Positions 51,130-59,284 of a DNA stretch of 64,000 bases are shown piece by piece (within the stretch, counting starts at the first letter, position 1; the number at the start of each line of letters is the position of its first letter). A program made the position numbers and the translations under genes. Source of the stretch: Rhodobacter huangdaonensis (GTDB taxonomy: Bacteria; Pseudomonadota; Alphaproteobacteria; Rhodobacterales; Rhodobacteraceae); contig NZ_SAVA01000004.1 of assembly GCF_004022465.1 (NCBI RefSeq), positions 186,001 to 250,000 of the forward strand, written 5' to 3'. The notes beneath the pieces are model-generated. The model saw only the letters and a program-made list of their open reading frames with translations, was not told the origin of the DNA and made no database searches.

Positions 51130-52734
51130 ATGGCAATCACCTCTGCCAACCAGCTCGAACTGCTGCAGACGGCCGAAGCCGTTGCGCGCGAGAAGATGAT
51201 CGACCCGGATCTGGTGATCCAGGCGATGGAGGACAGCCTCGCGCGGGCGGCAAAGTCGCGCTACGGCAGCGAGATGGACATCCGCGTCCACATCGACCGC
51301 AAGACGGGGCGCGCCGCCTTCACCCGCGTGCGCACGGTGGTAGCCGATGACGAGGTCGAGAACTACCAGGCGCAGCTGACCGTGGCGCAGGCCAAGCAGT
51401 ACAAGCGCGATCCCGAGCTTGGCGACGAGATCATCGACGAGGTGCCGCCGGTCGATCTCGGCCGCATCGCGGCGCAGTCGGCCAAGCAGGTGATTCTGCA
51501 GCGTGTGCGCGAGGCCGAGCGTGACCGCCAGTTCGACGAATTCAAGGACCGCAAGGGCACGATCATCAACGGCGTGGTCAAGCGCGAGGAATACGGCAAC
51601 ATCATCGTCGATGTCGGCCGCGGCGAGGCGATCCTGCGCCGCAACGAGAAGATCGGCCGCGAGAGCTATCGCCCGAACGACCGCATCCGCGCCTATGTCA
51701 AGGATGTGCGCCGCGAGACCCGTGGCCCGCAGATCTTCCTCTCGCGCACCGATCCGCAGTTCATGGCGGAACTCTTCAAGATGGAAGTGCCGGAAATCTA
51801 TGACGGCATCATCGAGATCAAGGCCGTGGCCCGCGACCCGGGCTCGCGTGCGAAGATCGCCGTGCTGAGCCATGACAACTCGATCGACCCGGTCGGCGCC
51901 TGCGTCGGCATGCGCGGCTCGCGCGTGCAGGCCGTGGTTGGCGAGCTGCAGGGCGAGAAGATCGACATCATTCCGTGGAACGCCGATCAGGCGACCTTCC
52001 TGGTGAACGCGCTGCAGCCGGCCGAGGTCTCGAAGGTCGTGGTCGACGAGGACGCCGGCAAGATCGAGGTCGTGGTGCCCGACGAGCAGCTTTCGCTTGC
52101 GATCGGCCGTCGCGGTCAGAACGTGCGCCTTGCCTCGCAGCTCACCGGGCTGGATATCGACATCCTGACCGAGGCCGAGGAATCGCAGCGTCGCCAGGCC
52201 GAGTTCGCCGAGCGCACCAAACTCTTCGTCGATGCGCTCGATCTCGACGAGTTCTTCGCCCAGCTGCTGGTGGCCGAAGGCTTCACCAACCTCGAGGAAG
52301 TGGCCTATGTCGATCTCGACGAGCTGCTGTCGATTGAGGGCGTGGACGAAGGCACCGCTGAGGAGCTGCAGGCGCGTGCCCGCGACTACATTGAGGAGCA
52401 GAACCGCAAGGCGATCGAGGCCGCGAAGGAACTGGGCGTCGAACAGTCGCTCTTCGACTTCGACGGGCTGACCCCGCAGATGGTCGAGGCGCTGGCCAAG
52501 GACGACGTCAAGACGCTCGAGGACTTCGCCACCTGCGCCGACTGGGAACTGGCCGGCGGTTGGACCACGGTGAACGGCGCCCGCGTCAAGGACGAGGGCA
52601 TCCTTGAGAAGTTCGGCATGAGCCTCGAGGACGCGCAGAACCTGATCATGACCGCCCGGATCCAGCTTGGCTGGGTCGACCCGTCGGAGCTCGCCGATGA
52701 GCCCGAGGAGTCGGAAGAGGAGGCCGAGGAGTAA
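51130..52734 (+). CDS. nusA: Transcription termination/antitermination factor NusA
   Basis: Binds RNA polymerase and RNA and controls pausing, termination and rRNA antitermination. The 534-residue protein has the N-terminal RNAP-binding domain, S1 (NGVVKREEYGNIIVDVGRGE), KH1 (GACVGMRGSRVQAVVGELQG), KH2 (LAIGRRGQNVRLASQLTG), two C-terminal helical acidic repeats and an acidic tail (EEPEESEEEAEE-like). In E. coli NusA dampens its own operon, relevant to the leader terminator upstream. Confidence 0.97.
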   Translation: MAITSANQLELLQTAEAVAREKMIDPDLVIQAMEDSLARAAKSRYGSEMDIRVHIDRKTGRAAFTRVRTVVADDEVENYQAQLTVAQAKQYKRDPELGDEIIDEVPPVDLGRIAAQSAKQVILQRVREAERDRQFDEFKDRKGTIINGVVKREEYGNIIVDVGRGEAILRRNEKIGRESYRPNDRIRAYVKDVRRETRGPQIFLSRTDPQFMAELFKMEVPEIYDGIIEIKAVARDPGSRAKIAVLSHDNSIDPVGACVGMRGSRVQAVVGELQGEKIDIIPWNADQATFLVNALQPAEVSKVVVDEDAGKIEVVVPDEQLSLAIGRRGQNVRLASQLTGLDIDILTEAEESQRRQAEFAERTKLFVDALDLDEFFAQLLVAEGFTNLEEVAYVDLDELLSIEGVDEGTAEELQARARDYIEEQNRKAIEAAKELGVEQSLFDFDGLTPQMVEALAKDDVKTLEDFATCADWELAGGWTTVNGARVKDEGILEKFGMSLEDAQNLIMTARIQLGWVDPSELADEPEESEEEAEE

Positions 52735-52735
52735 G

Positions 52736-53365
52736 ATGAGCCGCGGGGGCCGGGAAAAGGAAAACGAGCTGCCGGAACGGCGCTGCATCGTCACTGGTGA
52801 CGTGCAGCCCAAGCCGGGGCTTGTGCGTTTCGTCGTCGCCCCCGATGGCACGATCTTCCCGGACCTGGCAGAAAAGCTGCCGGGCCGGGGGATCTGGGTG
52901 ACCGCCGATCGGGCGGTCATCGAGAAGGCCGCGGCGAAGGGCATGTTCGCCCGCGCGGCCAGGGCGCAGGTACGGGTGCCGGAAAACCTTGCCGACATGG
53001 TCGAGGAAGGGCTTGCGCATCGCGTGGTTGAGCTTATCTCTCTGGCGAGGAAGGCTGGCGGCGCTGTCGTCGGCTTTGAAAAGGTCAAGGGCTGGCTGGC
53101 CGACGGCAAGGCCAAAGTGCTCCTGCAGGCCTCCGATGGATCGGAACGCGGCAAGGGCAAGCTCTGGACACCGGAGGGTGGGCGCTGGTTTGGCTGCCTG
53201 ACCTCCTCGGAATTGGGTTTGGCTTTCGGCCGCGATCATGCGATACACGGCGCGCTTGCGGCTGGCGGACTCACCCCTCGTGTGATTAGAGAAGCGGCAA
53301 GGCTTGCAGGGTTGCGCAGGCAGGACGGCGGCGAGACCGCCATGAAGGATAGTAAGACGGCATGA
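52736..53365 (+). CDS. YlxR/L7Ae fusion RNA-binding protein
   Basis: A 209-residue protein: N-terminal YlxR (DUF448) domain with RRCIVTGDVQPKPGLVRFVV and GRGIWVTADR, then an L7Ae/YlxQ-like domain (LISLARKAGGAVVGFEKVKG) that binds kink-turn RNA. In Firmicutes these are two separate genes in the same operon; the fusion is usual in alphaproteobacteria. Starts 1 nt after the nusA stop and overlaps infB by 4 nt. Confidence 0.93.
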   Translation: MSRGGREKENELPERRCIVTGDVQPKPGLVRFVVAPDGTIFPDLAEKLPGRGIWVTADRAVIEKAAAKGMFARAARAQVRVPENLADMVEEGLAHRVVELISLARKAGGAVVGFEKVKGWLADGKAKVLLQASDGSERGKGKLWTPEGGRWFGCLTSSELGLAFGRDHAIHGALAAGGLTPRVIREAARLAGLRRQDGGETAMKDSKTA

Positions 53366-55896
53366 GCGATACGGACGGCAAAAAACCCCTCGGCCTTGGC
53401 GGCGGCGCGCGCCCCGGTTCGGTGAAGCAGAGCTTCAGCCACGGGCGCACGAAGAATGTCGTGGTCGAGACCAAGCGCAAGAAGGTGGTGGTGCCGAAAC
53501 CCGGAGCCGCGGCCCCCGCAAAGGGGACCGGAAAGGCACATCTGGGCGATCCGTCGCGCCGCCCCGCCGGCATCTCCGACGCCGAGATGGAACGCCGCAT
53601 GGCCGCATTGCGGGCCGCCAAGGCCCGTGAGGTCGAGGAAGCCGCGCAACGCGAGGCCGACGAGAAGGCCCGCGAGGAAGAGCGCGAGCGCCGGCGTGCC
53701 GAGATCGAGGCCAAAGAGCGCGAAGAGCGCGAGCGTGAAGAAGCGCTGCGCCTGAAGGCCGAGGAAGAGGCCCGCAAGGCCCGCGAGGCCGAGCTGCGCG
53801 AGAAGAAAAAGGAAGAGGTCCGGGCGAAGCCTGCGCCGAAGTCCGAGACCCCGGCCGACCCGGCTGCGGCCGAGGCTGCGGCGGCACGCGCCGCGACCAA
53901 GGGCGTCTCGGCCACCGGTCCGCGCAAGACCGACCGTGACCGCGACGACCGCACCCCGGCCGCCGACCGCGACAGCCGCGGCAAGAGCAAGGGCGGCGAT
54001 GGCCGCCGCGCCGGCAAGCTCAGCCTGAGCGAGATCGAGGGCGAAGGCGGGCGGCAGCGCTCGCTTGCCGCGATGAAGCGCAAGCAGGAGAAGGCGCGGC
54101 AGAAGGCCATGGGCATGGGCCACAAGGCCGAGAAGCAGGCCCGTGACGTGCAGCTGCCCGAGACCATCGTCGTCTCCGAGCTGGCGAACCGCATGGCCGA
54201 ACGCGCCGCGGATGTCGTCAAGGTGCTGATGAAGATGGGGATGATGGTCACCGTCAACCAGACCATCGACGCCGACACCGCTGAACTGGTGATCGAGGAA
54301 TTCGGCCACCACGCCGTGCGCGTCTCGGATGCGGACGTCGAGCAGGTGATCGACACCGTCGAGGACAAGGACGAGGACCTGCAGCCGCGCCCGCCGATCA
54401 TCACGATCATGGGCCACGTCGACCACGGCAAGACCTCGCTGCTCGACGCGATCCGCTCGACCAATGTCGTGTCGGGCGAGGCGGGCGGCATCACCCAGCA
54501 CATCGGCGCCTATCAGGTGACGACGGAATCGGGGGCGGTGCTGACCTTCCTCGACACCCCCGGCCACGCGGCCTTCACCTCGATGCGCGCCCGCGGTGCG
54601 CAGGTGACCGATATCGTCGTGCTGGTCGTCGCTGCGGATGACGCGGTGATGCCGCAGACGATCGAGGCGATCAACCACGCCAAGGCGGCGAAGGTGCCGA
54701 TGATCGTGGCGATCAACAAGGTCGACAAGCCCTCTGCCAACCCGCAGAAGGTCCGCACCGATCTGCTGCAGCACGAGGTCGTCGTCGAAGAGATGGGCGG
54801 CGACGTGCAGACCGTCGAGGTCTCGGCCAAGACCCGTCAGGGGCTTGATACCCTGCTCGAGGCGATCGCGCTGCAGGCCGAGATCCTCGAGCTCCGCGCC
54901 AACCCGAACCGGGCGGCGCAGGGCGCGGTGATCGAGGCGAAGCTCGACGTCGGCCGTGGCCCGGTCGCGACCGTGCTGGTGCAGAACGGCACGCTGAAGA
55001 AGGGCGACATCTTCGTCGTCGGCGAGCAGTGGGGCAAGGTCCGCGCGCTGATCAACGACAAGAGCGAGCGCGTCGAGGAGGCCGGTCCGTCGGTTCCGGT
55101 CGAGGTGCTCGGCATCAACGGCACGCCCGAGGCGGGCGACGTTCTGAACGTCGTCGAGACCGAGGCGCAGGCCCGCGAGATCGCCGATTACCGGATCAAG
55201 GCCGCGAAGGACAAGCGCGCTGCCGCCGGTGCCGCGACCACGCTCGAACAGCTGATGGCGAAGGCCAAGGCTGACGAGAGCGTCGCCGAGCTGTCGGTGG
55301 TGGTGAAGGCCGACGTGCAGGGTTCGGCCGAGGCGATCGTCCAGGCGCTCGAGAAGATCGGCAACGACGAGGTGCGGGTGCGCGTCATCCACTCCGGCGT
55401 CGGCGCGATCACCGAAAGCGACGTCGGCCTTGCCGAGGCGAGCCAGGCGCCGGTCATCGGCTTCAACGTCCGTGCGAACGCCCCGGCCCGTGCCGCGGCG
55501 AGCCAGAAGGGCGTCGAGATCCGCTATTACTCGATCATCTATGACCTGGTCGACGACATCAAGGCGGCGGCTTCGGGCCTGCTGAAGAACGAGGTTCGCG
55601 AGAACTTCATCGGCTATGCCACGATCAAGGAGGTCTTCAAGGTCTCCGGCGTCGGCAAGGTCGCTGGCTGCCTTGTCACCGAGGGCGTGGCACGCCGTTC
55701 GGCGGGCGTGCGCCTGCTGCGCGACAACGTGGTGATCCACGAGGGCACGCTGAAGACGCTCAAGCGCTTCAAGGACGAGGTGAAGGAAGTCATCTCGGGT
55801 CAGGAATGCGGCATGGCCTTCGAGAATTACGACGACATCCGCCCCGGCGACGTCATCGAAATCTTCGAACGCGAAGAGGTCGAGCGCAGCCTGTAA
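53362..55896 (+). CDS. infB: Translation initiation factor IF-2
   Basis: GTPase that brings initiator tRNA to the 30S subunit. 844 residues: a charged N-terminal region with long EAK/RE-rich coiled coil (~residues 75-160), the IF2-N motif, G domain with GHVDHGKTS, DTPGHAAFT and NKVDKPSAN, then domains II-IV ending DIRPGDVIEIFEREEVERSL. Overlaps ylxR by an ATGA. A terminator follows at 55923. Confidence 0.98.
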   Translation: MSDTDGKKPLGLGGGARPGSVKQSFSHGRTKNVVVETKRKKVVVPKPGAAAPAKGTGKAHLGDPSRRPAGISDAEMERRMAALRAAKAREVEEAAQREADEKAREEERERRRAEIEAKEREEREREEALRLKAEEEARKAREAELREKKKEEVRAKPAPKSETPADPAAAEAAAARAATKGVSATGPRKTDRDRDDRTPAADRDSRGKSKGGDGRRAGKLSLSEIEGEGGRQRSLAAMKRKQEKARQKAMGMGHKAEKQARDVQLPETIVVSELANRMAERAADVVKVLMKMGMMVTVNQTIDADTAELVIEEFGHHAVRVSDADVEQVIDTVEDKDEDLQPRPPIITIMGHVDHGKTSLLDAIRSTNVVSGEAGGITQHIGAYQVTTESGAVLTFLDTPGHAAFTSMRARGAQVTDIVVLVVAADDAVMPQTIEAINHAKAAKVPMIVAINKVDKPSANPQKVRTDLLQHEVVVEEMGGDVQTVEVSAKTRQGLDTLLEAIALQAEILELRANPNRAAQGAVIEAKLDVGRGPVATVLVQNGTLKKGDIFVVGEQWGKVRALINDKSERVEEAGPSVPVEVLGINGTPEAGDVLNVVETEAQAREIADYRIKAAKDKRAAAGAATTLEQLMAKAKADESVAELSVVVKADVQGSAEAIVQALEKIGNDEVRVRVIHSGVGAITESDVGLAEASQAPVIGFNVRANAPARAAASQKGVEIRYYSIIYDLVDDIKAAASGLLKNEVRENFIGYATIKEVFKVSGVGKVAGCLVTEGVARRSAGVRLLRDNVVIHEGTLKTLKRFKDEVKEVISGQECGMAFENYDDIRPGDVIEIFEREEVERSL

Positions 55897-55922
55897 GCTC
55901 GGGGTGTGGCATGAATTGCGAA

Positions 55923-55945
55923 GGGGGCCCGACGGGCCCCCTTCT
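55923..55945 (+). terminator. Rho-independent terminator after infB
   Basis: GGGGGCCC-GAC-GGGCCCCC followed by TTCTGC, 26 nt after the stop. The T-tract is weak. Confidence 0.75.
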
Positions 55946-55990
55946 GCGTTTCTGTGAGTGATCGCCCGGCACGGGGTGCGGCGGGGCGGC

Positions 55991-56128
55991 TCAGTCCGCC
56001 TTGCGGGGGACGGGGCGCCCGACATAGAGCCGGTCGTCGACGCGCACGGTGACGCGGCCGTCGTCGTGTTGCGTTTCGAAGGTGCCCTGCACGGACACGC
56101 AGCTTCCGACGGTGATGGTACGGAGCAT
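55991..56128 (-). CDS. Small 45-residue protein, function unknown
   Basis: ATG 56128 to TGA 55991, 45 residues, beginning MLRTITVGSCVSVQGTFE and ending YVGRPVPRKAD. Pattern of short beta strands with RVTVRVDDRLYVGRPV; no signal peptide. A very good RBS (TTTGGAGGATAT, 7-nt spacing) and codon use like the neighbours support a real gene. Convergent with infB. Possibly a small OB/SH3-like fold; I do not recognise the family for certain. Confidence 0.7.
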   Translation of the reverse strand: MLRTITVGSCVSVQGTFETQHDDGRVTVRVDDRLYVGRPVPRKAD

Positions 56129-56343
56129 CAGATATCCTCCAAATCTCTCATGCTGGGCTCATTGTCACAGAAGGCGAAGAATTGGCAAATAAAAAAGACC
56201 GCATTCCGCTGGAATGACGGCGCCGCGGCGGATGCCCCCGGCGCGGATCACGCAGCTCGGCATGCCACAGCAGCCGGGCGCGCCGGTCATGCGGGCGATC
56301 TTTTGTCCGGGAATGAGGGCGAGGCACGCCGGTGCGTGGCGGC

Positions 56344-56790
56344 TCAGAGCCAGTCGCGCAGGATCGGGATCAGCGGCTCGTCGGCCGGCGGCATCGGATA
56401 GTCGCGCAGGTTCTGCGCCCGCACCCATTTCAGCACCTGCCCCTCGCGCGGGCTGGGCGTTCCTTGCCAGCGGCGACAGGCGAAGAGCGGCATCAGCAGG
56501 TGAAAGCCTTCGTAGCTGTGCGAGGCGAAGGTCAGCGGCGCAAGACAGCTGTGCCAGGTGTCGATGCCGAGCTCCTCGCGCAATTCACGGATCAGCGCGG
56601 CCTCGGGGGTCTCGCCGGGTTCGACCTTGCCGCCCGGAAACTCCCACAGCCCGGCCAGCGACTTGCCCGCCGGGCGCTGTGCCAGAAGCACGCGCCCGTC
56701 GGTGTCGATCAGGGCAACGGCGGAGACCAGCAGCACCCGCCCCGGGGAAACCGGGGCCGGTGCGCCTTCGGGGCCGCAGCCGCCGCTCAC
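56344..56790 (-). CDS. mutT: 8-oxo-dGTP diphosphatase MutT
   Basis: Cleanses the nucleotide pool of oxidised dGTP. The 148-residue Nudix protein has box GGKVEPGETPEAALIRELRE-ELGI and the typical LLAQRPAGKSLAGLWEFPGG. Start GTG 56790 forms a GTGA overlap with the argJ stop; this adds ~17 residues relative to usual MutT, so an internal GTG (RVLLVSAVAL) is an alternative. Last gene of ppiC-argJ-mutT. Confidence 0.92.
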   Translation of the reverse strand: MSGGCGPEGAPAPVSPGRVLLVSAVALIDTDGRVLLAQRPAGKSLAGLWEFPGGKVEPGETPEAALIRELREELGIDTWHSCLAPLTFASHSYEGFHLLMPLFACRRWQGTPSPREGQVLKWVRAQNLRDYPMPPADEPLIPILRDWL

Positions 56791-58205
56791 GAGCGGTAAT
56801 CCGCGTTGATGTCGATGTAGCGATGCGTCAGGTCGCAGGTCCACACCGTCTTCGCCGCGGTGCCGAGGCCGAGGTCGACCGCGATCACCAGCTCCTTGTT
56901 CTTCATGTAGGCCGAGGCCGCGGCCTCGTCGTAATCGGGCACGCGCCAGCCGTTCTCGGCCAGAACCATGTCACCGAAGGAGATCCGCAGCTTGTCGCGG
57001 TCGGCCTTGGCGCCGGACTTGCCGACGGCCATCACCACGCGGCCCCAGTTCGCATCCTCGCCGGCGACGGCGGTCTTCACCAGCGGCGAGTTGGCGATCG
57101 CCATCGCGACCCGGTGTGCGTCCTCGGAGGTTTCGGCGCCGGTCACCCGGACCTCGACGAACTTCGTCGCACCCTCGCCGTCGCGCACCACCTGCTGCGC
57201 GAGGTCGAGCATCACGCCACGCAGCGCGGCCTCGAAGGCGCGGGCGGTCTTCGAGCGCAGGTCGGTGATCTCGGCCGCGGCCGAACGGCCGGTGGCGGCA
57301 AGGATCAGCGCGTCCGAGGTCGAGGTGTCGCTGTCGACGGTGATCGCGTTGAAGGTGTCGCCGACATTGCGCGACAGGATCTTTTGCAGGTTCGCCGCCG
57401 AGATCTTCGCATCGGTGAAGATATAGACCAGCATCGTCGCCATGTTCGGCGCGATCATCCCCGAGCCCTTGGCGATGCCGGCGATCCGGATCGGGCCGCC
57501 CTCGCCCTCGATCTCGGCGGTGGCGCCTTTCGGGAAGGTGTCGGTGGTCATGATCGCGCGCGCCGCGGCCTCGATGCCGGTGGCGCTGAGGCCGGCCTTG
57601 AGCGTGTCGATCGCGGCGACGATGCGGTCATGCGGCATCGGCTCGCCGATCACCCCGGTCGAGGAGGAGAAGACGCGCGTCGCCGGCACGCCGAGCGCCT
57701 TGGCGACGGCGCCGGTCACCGCATCGACCGAGGCCTGGCCAAGCGCGCCGGTGAAGGCGTTGGCATTGCCCGAGTTGACGACGATCGCGGCACCCGCGGC
57801 CGCATCCACCGGACCCGCGAGCTTTGCCTGGCAATCGAGCACGCAGGCGGCGCGGGTGGAGGAGGTGGTGAACACCCCGGCGATCGCCGAGCCGGGCGCG
57901 ATGCGGGCGAGCATCACGTCGGTGCGGCCGGCATAGCGCACGCCGGCGGCGACGGCGGCGAAGTCGACGCCGTCGATCACCGGCAGCGCCGGGAAGGCCT
58001 CGGGGGCGAGCGGCGAGACCGGGTTGGCCGTCTTCACCTTCACCGTCGCCTTGGCTTTCTCGGCGAGCTCGTCGCGCAGTCCGCCGAGCATCGCGGCCGC
58101 CACCTCGCCGGCGTCGCCGGCCACATCGGCCAGCTCCGCCTTCAGCTGCTTCACCTTGGACTTCAGCTTTTCGACCTTGTCCTCGAGGTCCTTCTTCTTC
58201 GCCAT
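56787..58205 (-). CDS. argJ: Ornithine acetyltransferase (bifunctional ArgJ) with N-terminal coiled-coil extension
   Basis: Transfers acetyl from N-acetylornithine to glutamate and may also use acetyl-CoA. 472 residues, against the usual ~400-410. The catalytic domain starts near residue 61 (NPVSPLAPEAFPALP), with VVNSGNANAFTG, oxyanion loop SSTGVIGEPMP and the self-cleavage site FPKGA-T with nucleophile T229. The first ~57 residues are Lys/Glu-rich heptads (KKKDLEDKVEKLKSKVKQLK) predicted as coiled coil. The only in-frame start with fitting spacing is ATG 58205, 24 nt after ppiC. Confidence 0.93.
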   Translation of the reverse strand: MAKKKDLEDKVEKLKSKVKQLKAELADVAGDAGEVAAAMLGGLRDELAEKAKATVKVKTANPVSPLAPEAFPALPVIDGVDFAAVAAGVRYAGRTDVMLARIAPGSAIAGVFTTSSTRAACVLDCQAKLAGPVDAAAGAAIVVNSGNANAFTGALGQASVDAVTGAVAKALGVPATRVFSSSTGVIGEPMPHDRIVAAIDTLKAGLSATGIEAAARAIMTTDTFPKGATAEIEGEGGPIRIAGIAKGSGMIAPNMATMLVYIFTDAKISAANLQKILSRNVGDTFNAITVDSDTSTSDALILAATGRSAAAEITDLRSKTARAFEAALRGVMLDLAQQVVRDGEGATKFVEVRVTGAETSEDAHRVAMAIANSPLVKTAVAGEDANWGRVVMAVGKSGAKADRDKLRISFGDMVLAENGWRVPDYDEAAASAYMKNKELVIAVDLGLGTAAKTVWTCDLTHRYIDINADYRS

Positions 58206-58229
58206 GGGCTCACCCCCTCCGAAATCGGC

Positions 58230-59099
58230 TCACTCGCCGAGGATCTTGTCGTCTTTCAGGACGGCAGGGTCGATGCCATCCGTCTTCTTCTCGACCTTCG
58301 CCTTGGCGACGGTGTCGGTGACGCGGTCCTCGACCGCCTTCTGGCGCAGGTCGCCGGTCAGCTGGTCGCGCACGTCGTCAAGTTTCGGCGCCTCGGCCAT
58401 GCGGGTGCCGTAAAGCTTGATCACGTGCCAGCCGTATTCGGTCTGGATCGGGCCGGCGACATCGCCGTCCTTCATCCCGGCGACGGCATCGGCGAAGGGC
58501 TGCACCATCTTGTCGAGCGCGAACCAGCCAAGGTCGCCGCCATTCGCCGCGGCGCCGTCCTGCGACTTCGCCTTCGCCTCTTCGGCAAAGTCCTTGCCGC
58601 CGTCGATCTCGGCCTTGACCGCCTTCGCCTCGTCCTCGGTCGGCACGATGATATGGGCGGCGTGATATTCCTTGGTCGGCTCGGCCTTGGCGTATTTCTC
58701 GTCATAGGCCTTCTGCAGCGCCTCGTCGGTCACCGCCTTCTTCGCGGTGGTGTCGAGCACGACGCCGGCGAGATAGGCGCGGCGGTCGACCTCGAGCGCG
58801 ATCTCGTCGCGGTGGGTCATCATCCCCTCGCCGATCTGCGACAGCGCGGTCTGCTGGATCAGCTGGTCGAGGATGCCGTTGAACAGCACGTCGTCGGGCA
58901 GCTGCTTGTATTCCGCGGGCAGGCCGTTGCGGACGGTGAGCATCTCGCCCAGCGTGACGTCCTTGCCGTTCACCGTGGCGACGACGGTATCGGCGCCGAG
59001 ATCGGTGCGGGGCGCCGGTTTCGCGTCCTCGGCCTGGGCCACGCCGCCAAGGCAGGCCAGCAGCGCGGCGGTGCCCAGAAGTTTCGTCAGTTTCGCCAT
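58230..59099 (-). CDS. Periplasmic peptidyl-prolyl isomerase (parvulin type)
   Basis: A 289-residue SurA/PrsA-like chaperone: signal peptide MAKLTKLLGTAALLACLGGV with AQA cleavage, an N-terminal helical chaperone part, and one parvulin domain (EYHAAHIIVPTEDEAKAVKA, GGDLGWFALDKMVQPFADAV, QTEYGWHVIKLY). A conserved cysteine (LLAC) is inside the signal region but is not followed by a lipobox pattern I trust. ATG 59099 has GGAG upstream. First gene before argJ-mutT. Confidence 0.93.
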   Translation of the reverse strand: MAKLTKLLGTAALLACLGGVAQAEDAKPAPRTDLGADTVVATVNGKDVTLGEMLTVRNGLPAEYKQLPDDVLFNGILDQLIQQTALSQIGEGMMTHRDEIALEVDRRAYLAGVVLDTTAKKAVTDEALQKAYDEKYAKAEPTKEYHAAHIIVPTEDEAKAVKAEIDGGKDFAEEAKAKSQDGAAANGGDLGWFALDKMVQPFADAVAGMKDGDVAGPIQTEYGWHVIKLYGTRMAEAPKLDDVRDQLTGDLRQKAVEDRVTDTVAKAKVEKKTDGIDPAVLKDDKILGE

Positions 59100-59137
59100 C
59101 AAGGCCACTCCAGCAAGGGCCGCGGCAGCCCGCGGCG

Positions 59138-59166
59138 TTGACACTCTGACGGCCGCCCCTTACATC
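59138..59166 (+). promoter_or_regulatory. Promoter upstream of secA
   Basis: TTGACA (59138-59143, perfect -35), 17-nt spacer, TACATC (59161-59166). Predicts a ~112-nt leader before secA. Confidence 0.5.
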
Positions 59167-59284
59167 GCCTAGGGACCTGTGAAGGCAGCTCCGCCCTGTA
59201 TTCGTTCGCTGTTCTAGGCAACGGCCGGGGGGGCGGCAAGGCCGCAATGCACACGATTTGGTCAGACCAACCCGCGGAGAAAAC

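Noticed and set aside
50515..53160. Minus-strand open frame opposite rimP-nusA-ylxR
   Set aside because: Antisense shadow; no domain and no RBS, while the plus strand encodes a complete operon.
56165..56334. Small minus-strand frame with GCCGMPSC between mutT and the 45-residue gene
   Set aside because: No RBS before its ATG, no known family, and it continues from the mutT 3' end in another frame. The hairpin CATTCC-GCT-GGAATG here is separated from the T-run by five bases, so it was not called a terminator either.
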